Part shown: in pieces, positions 1 through 10,409 of the stretch | How the letters are laid out: each line of letters starts with the position of its first letter | How positions within the stretch are numbered: the first letter of the stretch is position 1 | Source: Flammulina velutipes | Lineage: Eukaryota > Basidiomycota > Agaricomycetes > Agaricales > Physalacriaceae | DNA length: 64,000 bases | NCBI GenBank assembly: GCA_011800155.1 | Contig: CM022371.1 | Coordinates: 434,001-498,000 of the forward strand | Direction of reading: 5' to 3' | Position numbers and translations under genes: made by a program | The notes under the pieces: model-generated | What the model saw: the letters and a program-made list of their open reading frames with translations, nothing else | Databases searched by the model: none | What the model was told of the DNA's origin: nothing

Positions 1-139
1 TCGACGACAAATGCAGCAAAAATATCCTCCGCAATTGCAGAATAATGAGCATTTGCCCGGCACTGCATCACGACTCCGGCTCGGCATTCAGGTCGCTTTA
101 TAAGGTCCTTCCAGCCATAGCTCTTTCCCTCTTGCGACC

Positions 140-1127
140 ATGATCCAGCCACCTTCCTACGGCGAGCATCCTCCCACAAATCCCGACTCGCGGCCTCTGC
201 CCACCGGCTGGGTCACCCAGTTCGACGCAAAGTACGTTACCACCGACGATTCCTTATCAACCCTCGATCTAACACGGCATTTAGCTACAAGACTTGGTAA
301 ATTCGCCACATCGGCTGTTGCGATTTTCTGAATGTACCCTTCAAGGTTTTATGTGAATACGCAGGCGAATCCTCCTGTGACCCAATGGACACATCCTCTT
401 GACGACCGCCCTCCACCCCCGGCTCCCTATGGCGCTCCATCCGGCCCGCCACCCCCCGACAACAGAGGCTACCCACAAGGCCAGCAGGGATACGGCTATG
501 GTGGACCGCCTCAAGGCCAACAGCAGTACGGCGGCTATGGCGGTGGCGGTGCGCCAGGATTCCCGCAGCAGCAGCAGCCAGGCGGCTACGGCTACGGCGG
601 TCCTCCCCAACAGCAGCAGTACGGCGGTGGATATCCCGACCCGAACCAGCAGCAACAGCAGAAAGGTACGTCGACTCCTTTTCTTTTCCTACTTGGCGCT
701 TACCTAGGTGTATAGGTGCGGGTGGCATGCTTGGTGGCCTAATGGGCAAGTTCGGTGGTGGAGGCGGTGGCGGAGGTGGCGGCGGAGGTGGAATGGGAGG
801 CTTGATGGGTAAATTCGGCGGAGGTGGACATGGTGGCGGAGGCGGTATGCCATATGGCGGACAAGGTGGGTACGGGGGTGGATACCAGCAGCAGTACCAG
901 CAGGCTCCGCAAAAGTCTGGTGGTATGGGAATGGGTGGCGCCATGGCGCTGGGTGCTGGTGGTTTAGTGGGTGGTCTTCTCATCGCAGACGCCATCAACG
1001 ACAACGAGCAAGAAGCGTACCAAGAAGGTGTGTTCCAATTCATTCTCCTCTCGAAGTCTCGTTCTGACGCCATGTCTTTCCAGGTCTTGAAGACGGAGGT
1101 GATTTCGGCGGAGGCGACGACTTTTAA
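140..1127 (+). CDS. WW-domain protein with Gly/Gln/Tyr-rich tail
   Basis: Four exons fit: 140-231, 346-665, 716-1027 and 1084-1127, with GT-AG introns whose phases agree. The joined N-terminus gives a WW domain at about residues 20-50: LPTGW, then FYVN, then TQWTHP, so both signature tryptophans and the closing proline are present. WW domains bind proline-rich ligands. The rest is low complexity: a Pro/Gln/Gly/Tyr segment (PPQGQQQYGG type) and then a long polyglycine segment with two MGKFGGGG-like units. A short hydrophobic Ala/Gly stretch (GGLVGGLLIADAI) lies near the end, and the protein closes with an acidic GGDDF tail. This layout is common in fungal WW proteins of unknown function. The second and third introns would be missed by single-frame reading. 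The ligand and cellular role are not visible. Confidence 0.8.
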
Positions 1128-1222
1128 GGCTTAACAATGGTGTAATGTATCACAATATTTTTTGTCTGTATAACACACATCAGAATGCATACCCGTTTTA
1201 TTCACCTCATGAGGGCATGTAC

Positions 1223-1739
1223 TTAATCCGAAACCCAGCCCAGAGGAAATCTGTACCACATGAAGGTCGGTTCGAGGTCTGGTGTAATAGCGAATGCCAT
1301 CTGCGCCGCCACAATCAGGTGGTCTTCCGGGTCCGCCACACGCTTTTGGTGCTCGGTATAGTCGTCGTTGTACATAGCAACAAGGTAATAGTTGCCGTCC
1401 CCAGCTAACACGGCATGCGGCATGAATTTGCCACAATCGTTAGCAGTCACAATTGCGTTCAGAATGCTACTGACGGCAAGTCGGATACGGCGTTCCAGCG
1501 GAAACAGATTGCATCGTCAGGATCCCGTCCGCCAGCTGATTCTAAAAAACGTCGGGGCGTACAGACCCAGCACAGTCCGTACACCGGCGTCCTGAGGTTC
1601 TCGTGTGCAGTCTTGTGGACGGGTGGCGGTCAGTTGAAAGGGAGGGTGAGAGGGAAACTACAATTCGTGTAAGAAATCACTCCTAGTATGAGTTATCCGT
1701 GACATACACATCTGTGCGTGGTGGCAGCTTTCGAGTCAT
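1223..1739 (-). pseudogene. dead copy A of an unrecognised ~142-aa three-exon family
   Basis: Same three-exon plan as the copies at 1805-2345, 2590-3115 and 9707-10241: a short Met exon (1739-1708), a middle exon from 1657 with the HENLRTPVYGLCW motif, and a last exon with NYYLVAMYN and EHQKRVADPED. Two lesions mark it as dead. First, a TGA at 1632-1630 stands where the other copies have a glutamine codon before PPP. Second, the acceptor before the last exon is lost, because the CAG-GTACAAA of the other copies is shortened to CAAA. The donor of the second intron is GTCAGT instead of GTGAGT. The last exon itself remains open, which suggests recent decay. Confidence 0.75.
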
Positions 1740-1804
1740 GATGGTAATTGACAAGAGACTAAAACAACGTGTTCCATGAACGTAAAATTTGAATTATACG
1801 CACA

Positions 1805-2345
1805 TTACGCAGCATGATCCCGAACCCATCCCAAAGGAAACCTATACCACATAAAACTCGGCTCGAGATCTGGCGTTATAGCGAATGCTTTCTTAGCTGC
1901 CACCATCAGGACGTCCTCCGGGTCCGCCACACGTTTCTGGTGTTCGGTGTAGTGCTCGTTGAACATAGCAACGAGGTAGTTGTTGCCGTCCTCAGCGTAG
2001 ATGATCTGCGGTTGGAGTCTGTAACTAGTATAGTAACAATCGTTAGTCGGACTAGAGTTTAGAACTCTGACTGGCACTCACGGTAATTTGGTCGCGAGGT
2101 CGCCCCAGCGAAAACAGACGGCGTCATCAGGATCCTCCCCCGCAGATAGTTCGATAAGCTGGCGGGGCGTGCAGACCCAGCATAGTCCGTAAACGGGTGT
2201 TCGGAGGTTCTCGTGTGTTGTCTTGTAGATGGGTGGCGGTTGGTCGAAGGGGAGGGTAAGGGGAAAGCTGGAGTCGTGGGCGAGTTAAGCATATTAGAGC
2301 ATGAAATGGGAGAGGAATGTACATGTCTGTGTGGCGGGGCTTCAT
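1805..2345 (-). CDS. unrecognised ~142-aa family protein, copy B
   Basis: Exons on the minus strand are 2345-2323 (MKPRHTD plus part of a codon), 2267-2082 and 2024-1805. The joins are AT|C and CC|T, the same phases as in the paralogues, giving 142 residues. Conserved features are FPLTLPF near the start, HENLRTPVYGLCWVC, CTPRQL, EDPDD followed by FRW, NNYLVAMFNEHYTEHQKRV, and a C-terminal FMWYRFPLGW. No signal peptide, membrane segment or named domain was recognised. Similarity between copies is high across exons and includes flanking DNA. The gene is one of a tandem run of three (1.2-3.1 kb) with a fourth copy 6.6 kb away. Function unknown. Confidence 0.65.
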
Positions 2346-2532
2346 GTTGTTAACGAGCTCGAACTGCTGATGATGGGGTTTGACAAAATGCAAATGGTAA
2401 CGTGACCGTATCTGTTTCCCATTGACAATGAATTGGACTAGAGCTACTGACCACTTTGTTGCATCTTCTATACTTTAAGATCACACGAATACACAATGTG
2501 GGTGATGGTGATAAAACAGCTCATTCCTCGAG

Positions 2533-2541
2533 TGCGCCACA
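2533..2541 (-). promoter_or_regulatory. TGTGGCGCA motif upstream of copy B
   Basis: Minus-strand TGTGGCGCA lies about 190 bp upstream of the copy B start codon. The same 9-mer recurs in the window far more often than chance predicts (see the findings). Its role as a regulatory site is an inference. Confidence 0.3.
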
Positions 2542-2589
2542 TTAACCCACTCCGGGATATTTCGAACCCATTTCAGACCATATTATACG

Positions 2590-3115
2590 CTACGTAGAAA
2601 AATCTCGGACCCAGCCAAGGGGAAACCGATACCACATAAAACTAGGCTCATGGGCTGGTGTAATAGCGAATGCTTTCCTTGCTGCCAGAATCAAGTCATC
2701 TTCCGGGTCCGCCACACGCTTCTGGTGCTCGGTATATGGGTCGTTAAACATGGCAACAAGGTAATAGTTTCCATCCTCAGCGAGGAAGGTCCGCGGTTTG
2801 AATTTGTACCTGTCACAATCTGGGACGCGTTCATTGGCAGCCTGAGAACACTCACGGAAAATCGCATACGGCGTTCCAGCGCAATATAATAGCATCTTTA
2901 GGATCTTTTCCGTTGGCTGATTCGCGCAGGTGTCGGGGTGTGCAGATCCAGCAGAGGCCGTAGACCGGTGTCCTGAGATTCTCGTGTGAAGTCTTGTGGA
3001 TAGGTGGCGGCTGGGTGGCAGGAAGGGTGAGGGGAAAGCTTTGCTTTATGTTTAGGTGATCACAACATTTCTAGAGTAAAATAAAGACATACATATCAGT
3101 GTGGATGGGCTTCAT
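2590..3115 (-). CDS. unrecognised ~141-aa family protein, copy C
   Basis: Exons are 3115-3093, 3038-2856 and 2809-2590, with the same phases as the sister copies, giving 141 residues. The middle exon is three bases shorter than in copies B and D (LPATQPPP against LPFNQPPP), so reading frame is preserved. That argues for selection on this copy. The core motifs HENLRTPVYGLCWICTPR, KDPKDA and EHQKRVADPEDDL are intact. It contrasts with copy A, which carries a stop and a lost acceptor. No known domain recognised. Confidence 0.65.
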
Positions 3116-3515
3116 GGTGGTGTGTAGTTATGTAACCAACAGTCTGAGTTGTGGGACAAAGCTAAGAACGAGCGTGACCGTGAGCTGCACAGCCACAGCC
3201 TTCCTCGTAAACCTCCATGGCAATTTCGACAATGCCCGCTGTCAGTACTCTGAAGTCTACGACCCGTTCGCTCGTCAAATTATCGACAACCCTTTCGCAT
3301 TAACTCGCAAATACGCCACATATTCTATGGGATCTTCAGCCTGATATCAACAATTGTTTGTGCGTTATTGTTTTCCGCCGAATCCAAGCTAACTCTTGTT
3401 CCTCAGGTCTTTTGTATTCTGGTTGGCGCTATAAAAGCATCACCTCGAGGCGAATGATGGGAAGATCAAACATCTCTACAGCCTTCTCCTTCCTTACTAC
3501 AGCCTTCACTCCACT

Positions 3516-6500
3516 ATGAACGAAACCTCTCCCTCAGTATCTCGACCTCTGCCAGATTCAGATACGGAGAGCACCTACTCGTCTTCGGCGTCTCGTGCCA
3601 ATGCCACCGCGAACCAAACACGAACTCAACGGTACTTACCACGCAAGAGAAAACACAAAATCTTGGGATTAAAGAGTCAGACTCAAAGAGGTGAGCGTAT
3701 TCCGCTACTTGCTCCTGCACATGATAACTCATCGCCACCACCACGTAGGGAACGATCCCTACGACTACGAACAAAAGTACCCGGAGGACGAGCCTTACCA
3801 GGAGATGGGACCAATGGCGAGAATCTGGAAAGTTTTTTTGGACGAGTGTACCAAGTTCGACGCGGAGATGACAGAAGACTGGAAGGATGCGCTTGATGTG
3901 TTGCTTGTCTTTGTGAGTCAAACGATCTGACTATTCATTTCTTCATCTAATGGTACCTACAAGGCTGGATTGTTCTCTGCCGTCGTTACAACCTTCCTGT
4001 CCCAGACTAGCCAGAATCTCCAGCCCGACTATATTGAATTCACCGCCTCCAAAATATCTGAAGTCGCCGATCTCGTTCGCGTTGCGATTACGGGTAGACC
4101 AGAAGATGTTGAAGCAATCCCACGCATTGCTGCAGTCATCACCACATTCAAGCCGAATCGTACTGCTGTTTGGGTCAACGGACTCTGGTTCACGAGCTTA
4201 GCGCTGAGTCTTACGACAGCACTGTTAGCTGTGTTGACCAAACAGTGGATCCATCAGTACATGTCGGTTCCATCTGGAAATCCCCGCGACCGTAGTCGTA
4301 TCCGTCAATTCCGGTACAACAGCCTAAAAAAGTGGCGCGTCCCGATGATCATTGGCCTTCTCCCCGTGTTGATGCATGTCGCACTTGGTGTCTTCTTTGC
4401 CGGCCTCATCGTTTTCCTACGCTCTCTTGATAACGCGATGTCAGCTGTTATCAACGTGATCGCGATCCTCGGATTCATGGCGTACTTTGGCACCAACCTC
4501 CTTCCACTGTTCAACCCCGATTGTCCGTATAAGACCCCATTGACACTTTACTCCCACGGTGCATCCGTGTTCCTATGGTCCAAGGGGTTAGCGGCCGGTA
4601 AATCCGTGAAAACAAGTGCGTTCATCAAACCCTGAACAACCCCCCATGCCGCCGCTGCCGAGCGTTGTGAAAACTCATCGTTCTCTCACATTGCAAGACA
4701 CTAGAGCTACTGTTAACCTATTCTCTTGTAATTATTTCTCTATACACCTCGACAAAGTGAGGAGAAAGTCTTCCATTGCATCTAGTGAAATCTCTCCCCA
4801 TCTTTGGCATCTTAATTGAAAGAGACTACACCGTAAGCGAGTGCTAGTTATTCCATGGCAAAGTTGGAGTCAAAAGCAGGTACAGGAGCGCCTCCATCTG
4901 CGAGCAATGGCTGCGCCACGAAATTGCTCGGTGATGTCCGTGCTTAAGTAAAAAGAGGCCCCCCAGGACCAGTTATCCCACCGGCTTTTCGGGTGAACCC
5001 CCCCTGCTATGGTCCGTGTTCAAAAAACTTAGGCAGTGGAAGACAAGTCGTCAACCAAACCAAGGAAAGCCTGCTACTACGAACGAGGGTACGAGAATCG
5101 CACTTTCGCTGCGGGAGGTTGAGCGAGAGAGAGTGAAGAAGGTTGCAGTGGAGATCGAGGCGGAGTGCCTCTCCTGGCTCATCGACATATCGTCCAACTC
5201 TTCCGTTCAGCGTGTAGTTGCGCAGGCTCTCAGTAATGTGCCGTTGCAGAGCGTGAAGTCGATCAACGAGAAGATTCCCGGTGTGGACGATATCATTCGA
5301 AGTGTCCTTTTTCTACCAGAGCATCGGTCCGAAGACAACAATCCTACCTACGAGCGCCTCTTTCGTGCGCTTGTCAAATTCGTCCCCAACAAATCGCCGC
5401 CCCCCATCACCCAAGTGTCCCCTCCTGCTAACTCACTGGCACTGCTGGTCAACAGGAAAGGTTCTCAAAGCGCCGCATTGTTCATCGCCGAACAGATTAT
5501 GCACCATACGGTCAAGCATGACGTGCTCTCTTGGGCACTCATCTTCCGAAACGCACTGTCTGTTGGAACTGATTGGCTTGGAGTGCATCGACCAGAATCC
5601 AAAGTCTGGCAAATCCTCCTTGCGAGCACTCTCGGGCCTCACCGTTGCCTTGATTGTGACAACTGCGAACGCAAGGCGGCCACCCTATGCACCATTCCCT
5701 TCCCTTTGCCAAAGAAATCTGGTACGAAACACGTACTCGCCATCCTCGATTTCCCTGGCACTGAAGTACCAGATAAATTCATCTCCGCCGCAGGTAACTT
5801 GATGTCCCCTTCATTTTACGATACCTTATGGACTATCGCATTCCCTTCTTCTACTCTCCGTTCCTTCCGCGGCCTCCCGTCCGACCTCTGTCTCCAGCTA
5901 GACTTGTTGAGATCTCCTTACATCCAACAAGGCTTCGGAATCAGCCCTCGTCAGAAAGATGGTACAACCATGACGGATCTCATTGACTTCGTCAAACACC
6001 ATCTCGTCATAAAGTCGGATGTTGGGAACGTGTTGGGTCTACACCCAACTTTCGTACAGGCTGCATTTCCGGTGCTATGCGAAGTGGTCGATTCTGACGC
6101 ATTCCTCAACGGCGCCATGTCTATTTATATGAAGATAGATGTTCTCCATGGACTTTTCCGAACATTGGTTCTGGATGCTGGTCTCACTCCAGCCTTCCTG
6201 GACTGGTTGACCCCCTCCAGGTTCGCGAAGATATCTGACGTCGCTTTCGTGAACCCCCCGCAAAGATTCCCATCCCCAGTTATTATCGAAATACTCGACT
6301 ATGAGCGTCACTCTGACTCTCCAGGAACATTCTTTACCCTTGCGTATTCTTACTTGAAGCGTCGCCACTGGTTGGAAGATATAGAACACCGCTTAATGGG
6401 CTCTGAACAGGGCGAAGACGAGGAACTGTTCCTGTATTCGCTCTCTTACCCTTTCCTAGCCTCTGAATATGTCGACGGCTTGGTTGTTCTACAACGCACA

Positions 6501-7022
6501 GATAATTTGGCATACGAGGACACTCTCCGATATTTGCGAGAACCTGGAATATCGACCATCCTCGCTAAAGTCCTCTTGGTGGCCAACATCGACCGGCAAC
6601 GATCTCTCCTCAGATTAGCAACACTTCTCGGCCACACAGCGTGGACGCAAACATATAATGAACTGCATTCTTATTTGCGTACCGACGAAGCCACCAAATT
6701 GCACCAGTACCACACTAGTATCCTCACAGACCAACATCCTTTCCGGAGGAGCCTTGTGGTCCCTCATGGTTCGTTTGACGAACTTGAAACTCTTCTCGAC
6801 TCGTCCATGACGGTGTTCAACGACCATGTAGCTTCAAGGTCTCTCCAACCCGGCCTTGAGCTTGAATTGCGAGTGAGTGTCACCTCTATTCACTGTTGTT
6901 TAGGATCTCATGCTTTCTGTTCTCTTTACAAGGTTCCGAAATTTATCTGTCCATTTTCTCGTCGGGAACGATCCTACACTGCCGATGGAAGTGAGCACGG
7001 GACGCTTAAGGAAGTCGTCTAG
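3516..7022 (+). pseudogene. DUF6535 membrane protein gene, copy 1, split by a MITE
   Basis: Exons 3516-3690 and 3749-3912, then a long exon from 3964. The first part encodes a typical DUF6535 domain: YDYEQKYPEDEPYQEMGP, then DALDVLLVF, then four hydrophobic segments including WFTSLALSLTTALLAVLTK and VPMIIGLLPVLMHVALG. At 4581 a 426-bp element enters and the frame stops at 4633-4635 after about 20 foreign residues. Right of the element (from 5015) the frame runs open for over 660 codons and matches the long cytosolic part of copy 2 (DISSNSSVQRVVAQALS). Removing the element and one target repeat restores a continuous frame. A GTGAGT..AG intron (6873-6932) probably lies near the 3' end. Function of the family is unknown; about four membrane helices imply a membrane protein. 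Both halves lack other lesions, so the insertion looks recent. Confidence 0.8.
4581..5006. mobile_element. hAT-type MITE, 426 bp, 8-bp target-site duplication
   Basis: CTATGGTC occurs at 4573-4580 and again at 5007-5014, bracketing DNA absent from the paralogous gene at 13.9-16.9 kb. The ends are imperfect inverted repeats: the left end reads CAAGGGGTTAGCGGCCGG, and the right end, read inward, starts CAGGGGGGGGTTCACCCG. An 8-bp duplication with CA-RGGG ends fits hAT transposons. No transposase fits in 426 bp, so the element is non-autonomous. Confidence 0.8.
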
Positions 7023-7183
7023 TCTTTGAATGTGTGTAGGGTATGATGCCAGATTCTAAATTGTTTATGTTGAACATTGCCAGTCTTTAAGTGTATTGTC
7101 GTTCGGCCATCCGTATAAACTCAAATACAAGCTCTAGCAGAAATCGAGTTACTGCATATGAGCAACACTAATTGTTTCCTTAC

Positions 7184-7192
7184 TGTGGCGCA
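7184..7192 (+). promoter_or_regulatory. TGTGGCGCA motif before the small cassette gene, copy 1
   Basis: TGTGGCGCA lies 275 bp upstream of the ATG at 7459. The second cassette has the same 9-mer 244 bp upstream of its small gene. The flanking DNA is only partly conserved. A regulatory role is an inference. Confidence 0.35.
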
Positions 7193-7458
7193 GGAAAGAT
7201 TTGGAACAAGTAAATATACTGCATTGCCATGGTTTGCCCAATTGATAATTGTTACTTATGATGCTCTCGTTCACTGTTTCCGTGTATCCTATAGCTTGAT
7301 GGTTCCCTCTTGTCTGTGCTTTTGTTCAATGTTTGTTCTCTTAGACCACACCTTGGCGACGGAGGACAACATTTCAACAGGAAGACCTAGTTGGCATAGA
7401 GATCCAATTGCTTATAATCTCTCCCTCTGAACAAATTCATGACTATGCAAGCACCATT

Positions 7459-7950
7459 ATGACTGGTCATAACAGCGCCACAATCACTCCTACTACATCG
7501 GGCAGTTCTACAACATTGTCCACCACGACTTCCACTACTGTTTCAGATACTGCACTATCAACCCATGTCCTAAATACCGTCTACAACCTTTTGACACCGA
7601 GACTGGAAGGAAACATGAAATCCATTCTACTGGAAGAATTATCAATGTAAAGAGAGTTTCGCCTATATTTATTCAGATAATTGACTCGTATCGTTAGAAC
7701 AGATGAAAAAAAATTGTTGAACCTATTCAGCAGTGGGGCAGAGCTGAACAGCACTACGGGGAAGGAAGTGACGTGGAAGACAAAGTTGGGCTTCGTCTAT
7801 AAACCCTTCCTTCGGAACTCCGCCACTCATCTGTCTCAAGAGGATGTTTGGACCGATGAAGATTCTGGGGAAGTAGTCCAGGGATTTATTCATGATTACA
7901 ATGACCTTACACTCACACTGGGAGATAGCTCATCTTCAGAGGCGGGATGA
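7459..7950 (+). CDS. small Ser/Thr-rich protein of the DUF6535 cassette, copy 1
   Basis: Two exons, 7459-7646 and 7698-7950, join as AT|A and give 146 residues. The first exon is Ser/Thr-rich (TTLSTTTSTTVSDTALST) and ends with VLNTVYNLLTPRL. The second carries FSSGAELN, WKT and WTDEDSGE motifs. The gene at 17299-17876 has the same exon break, same phase and matching motifs (VLNAV, FASAKPLS, WKT, WTDED), which supports both models. Each copy lies about 0.4 kb downstream of a DUF6535 gene on the same strand. No domain, signal peptide or membrane helix recognised. Function unknown. Confidence 0.6.
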
Positions 7951-9706
7951 GATATATCTCCCAGCGCTTGTGTAATGATATTGGGAATCCGAATCTGGGT
8001 GGCGAGGTCAGCTCGATCTAAACATGTACCTATCTCCTACACATATGATAATACACTGTCTATCAGACGTACTTTACTGTGTATTCAAATTCTACTACAA
8101 ACCTCGTATCAATGTATATCGCTGCAGCGTGTAAGTATCAAGTCAGCTATATACTTGAACGTGTTTCCACATATGTAGCACACACACAGATTTCACACTC
8201 AAGAAGAAAAGATTGATCCGGGTGCGACTTCAGGATAGAAAATTGTCTCAGAGACGTGAGAGCCTTCCAAGATTTCAGCCCCAGTGAGAATAAGCTCTGC
8301 ATCGGTCCGACACCATCTGACAGAGTCTGCATGTCGGACGGATGCGGCCAAACACCTATACGCAGAGAATCCACTGCATATATCTGCCGTTATCTGTGCA
8401 AATGCCGAAGATCTCTGCAGTACGCGGTGTTTCCACGCATATTCAGAATGCTCCAGTTTCAGATATATGCGGTTATAAACACTATTATTGCAGAAAAGAT
8501 ACGGAATACAGCTGTATATATCTGAGAACCTCCGACCCCTGCGCACACCACCAGTCGATGCAATCCACCCCAAGTCCGTCCGCCGATCATCCACCATACA
8601 CCCAAAGACACCTCATATGCTCGCCGTATTCACCATCGTTGAGTAATGTTGAGCCTGCGGGGATTGTTAGTTATGGCTGGATTGCAAATTTACAGCATAC
8701 CTTGCAGCAAGAATGTGGGCAGGGATTACAAGGGTGAAGGTGGATGGATGCAAGCGCAGTTGAGCCTCGGGGCTGTCCAACGCAATAGTCAGAACGTCCA
8801 GTGAGGATATACAATGAAAAGAACTCACACAATGGAACAACTAGCTGTCTCTCTCCTTCAATAGATCTTCAAGCATGCATTAGTAAACGCAAAGGAAGCT
8901 TGAAGACGACGCACCCCATCCCAGCGCGTATATGCGCGCTCCCGTTACATTATTCGTCAAGTTAGCTCCATTGTGCGCCCGTCATGGTGGCAGGGCGTCA
9001 GTCGAAAGCCAAAATGATCCAAGCGCACATTGTGCAACGCGTTACGACGGCGTACCGCGACATAGATGGTGGAAGGGAAGGAAGAGCAACAAGCGGCAGT
9101 GTACCAGCGCCGACGCCGTTGCAAGCATTTGAAGCGGAGCTTAAAAGGGGTAATGCCGGTTCGCACAAAACAAAGTCTTCAATTCTATGCGTGGCTCCAA
9201 GTAGAGCGGCTGGATTTAGGGTGTGTAAAATCATCGTAAATATAGAGCAAGTAGGAGCAAGCCCACTTATTCAGCGATAGTCAGATATACGCAGACGTCT
9301 TCGGACAATGGCCATCATTCTCGGGAACTCTCAGAGCGGATTCTTACTGGGTTTCAGCACTTGGCAGGATTTAAATCATGTCTCGAGGTTTAAACATTTC
9401 TCGGAAACATCAAGAGAAATATACACATCTGTGTCACGGTGGCGAGGCTTACGCCATGTGCTAGACGTGACCGTGTCGACATAGGTGCACAGCCACCCTT
9501 CCTTCATCGCAAACCACGATGGTAAATTGGCACTCTCAGCTACGTGATATAACGTGTTACATGTACGTATGTCCAAGGTGTCCATCCCATTCACTCATAT
9601 ATTCAGTAATTCTTTCATTTGGATCACCATAAGATTTCGTTCGAAGATTAGGTGGCGAACCCGCCATGAAGATTAGTAGTTTGGAGGCCACTGTATATAT
9701 TATACG
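7951..9706. other. intergenic stretch with a family relic
   Basis: No convincing gene. ORFs are short and lack splice-supported continuation. Around 9421-9560 the DNA resembles the start exon and upstream flank of the ~142-aa family (minus-strand ACAGATGTGTAT, then GTGCACAGCCAC and ACGATGGTAAATTG, compared with 3091-3240). It looks like a decayed 5' fragment. Confidence 0.4.
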
Positions 9707-10241
9707 CTACGATGGTAACGTATCGCGATCTCGAACCCAACCCAGAGGAAAGCGATACCACATAAAGGTAGATTCAAGGGCTGGTGTGATAGCGAATGCT
9801 TTTCTAGCCCCCGCAAGCAGGACGTCTTTTGGGTCCGCCACACGCTTTTGGTGTTCAGTGAAGTGCTCATTAAACATGGCGACAAGGTAGTTGTTGCCAT
9901 CCTCAGCGTATATAATCTCCGGTTGGAATTTGTACCTGCCACAATCGTTGGTCGGGAACGCCGAATGATTCAAAATACTCACGGCAAGTTGGTCGCGGCG
10001 TCACCCCAGCGAAAACAGACGGCGTCATCAGGATCCTCTTCCCCAGATAGTTCGAGAAGCTGTCGTGGCGTACAGACCCAGCATAGTCCGTACACCGGCG
10101 TCCGAAGGTTCTCGTGTGTAGTCTTGTAGACGGGTGGCGGTTGGTTGAAGGGAAGGGTAAGGGGAAAGCTATCCTTGAGTTTGGGTAAAGCTTCTGATAC
10201 GGTTTGAAGGGGACGTACATGTCTGTGTGGCGGGGCTTCAT
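9707..10241 (-). CDS. unrecognised ~145-aa family protein, copy D
   Basis: Exons are 10241-10219, 10168-9983 and 9935-9707, with joins AT|C and CC|G identical in phase to copies B and C, giving 145 residues. It has the full motif set: FPLTLPFNQPPP, HENLRTPVYGLCW, GEEDPDDAV, NNYLVAMFNEHFTEHQKR, FMWYRFPLGW. An alternative unspliced reading extends upstream to 10317. The spliced version is preferred because the other copies cannot be read without the first intron. It sits between the two DUF6535 cassettes, away from the other three copies. Confidence 0.65.
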
Positions 10242-10409
10242 GGTGGTTTGTAGGTAACCAATTAAATCTGATATCGTTGTGACTATTGTGACGAACAATT
10301 GGCATGTGACTACTCATTTAAACCCCGACGGTAATATCCGAGAGATGTATCGATAATCATAGAACTCAGTGATACTTATTGTTATCCAGTGCTGCGACCA
10401 TCTCCAACC

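Noticed and set aside
285..1073. 262-codon minus-strand proline-rich frame
   Set aside because: It is the complement of the glycine-rich exon of the WW gene. Proline runs arise from polyglycine codons read backwards.
4577..5032. MITE as a normal intron of the DUF6535 gene
   Set aside because: It is phase-compatible, but 456 nt is far longer than other introns here, the donor GTCCAA is poor, and target repeats plus inverted ends point to transposition.
5016..7022. Stand-alone 668-aa gene
   Set aside because: It starts at a GTG immediately right of the MITE target repeat. It is the 3' half of the split DUF6535 gene.
8199..8597. Minus-strand 132-codon frame and overlapping plus-strand frames
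   Set aside because: Mutually overlapping, without domain, repeat or conserved paralogue in the window.
9979..10317. Unspliced 112-codon version of family copy D
   Set aside because: Sister copies cannot be read without the first intron, and all four share the spliced phase pattern.
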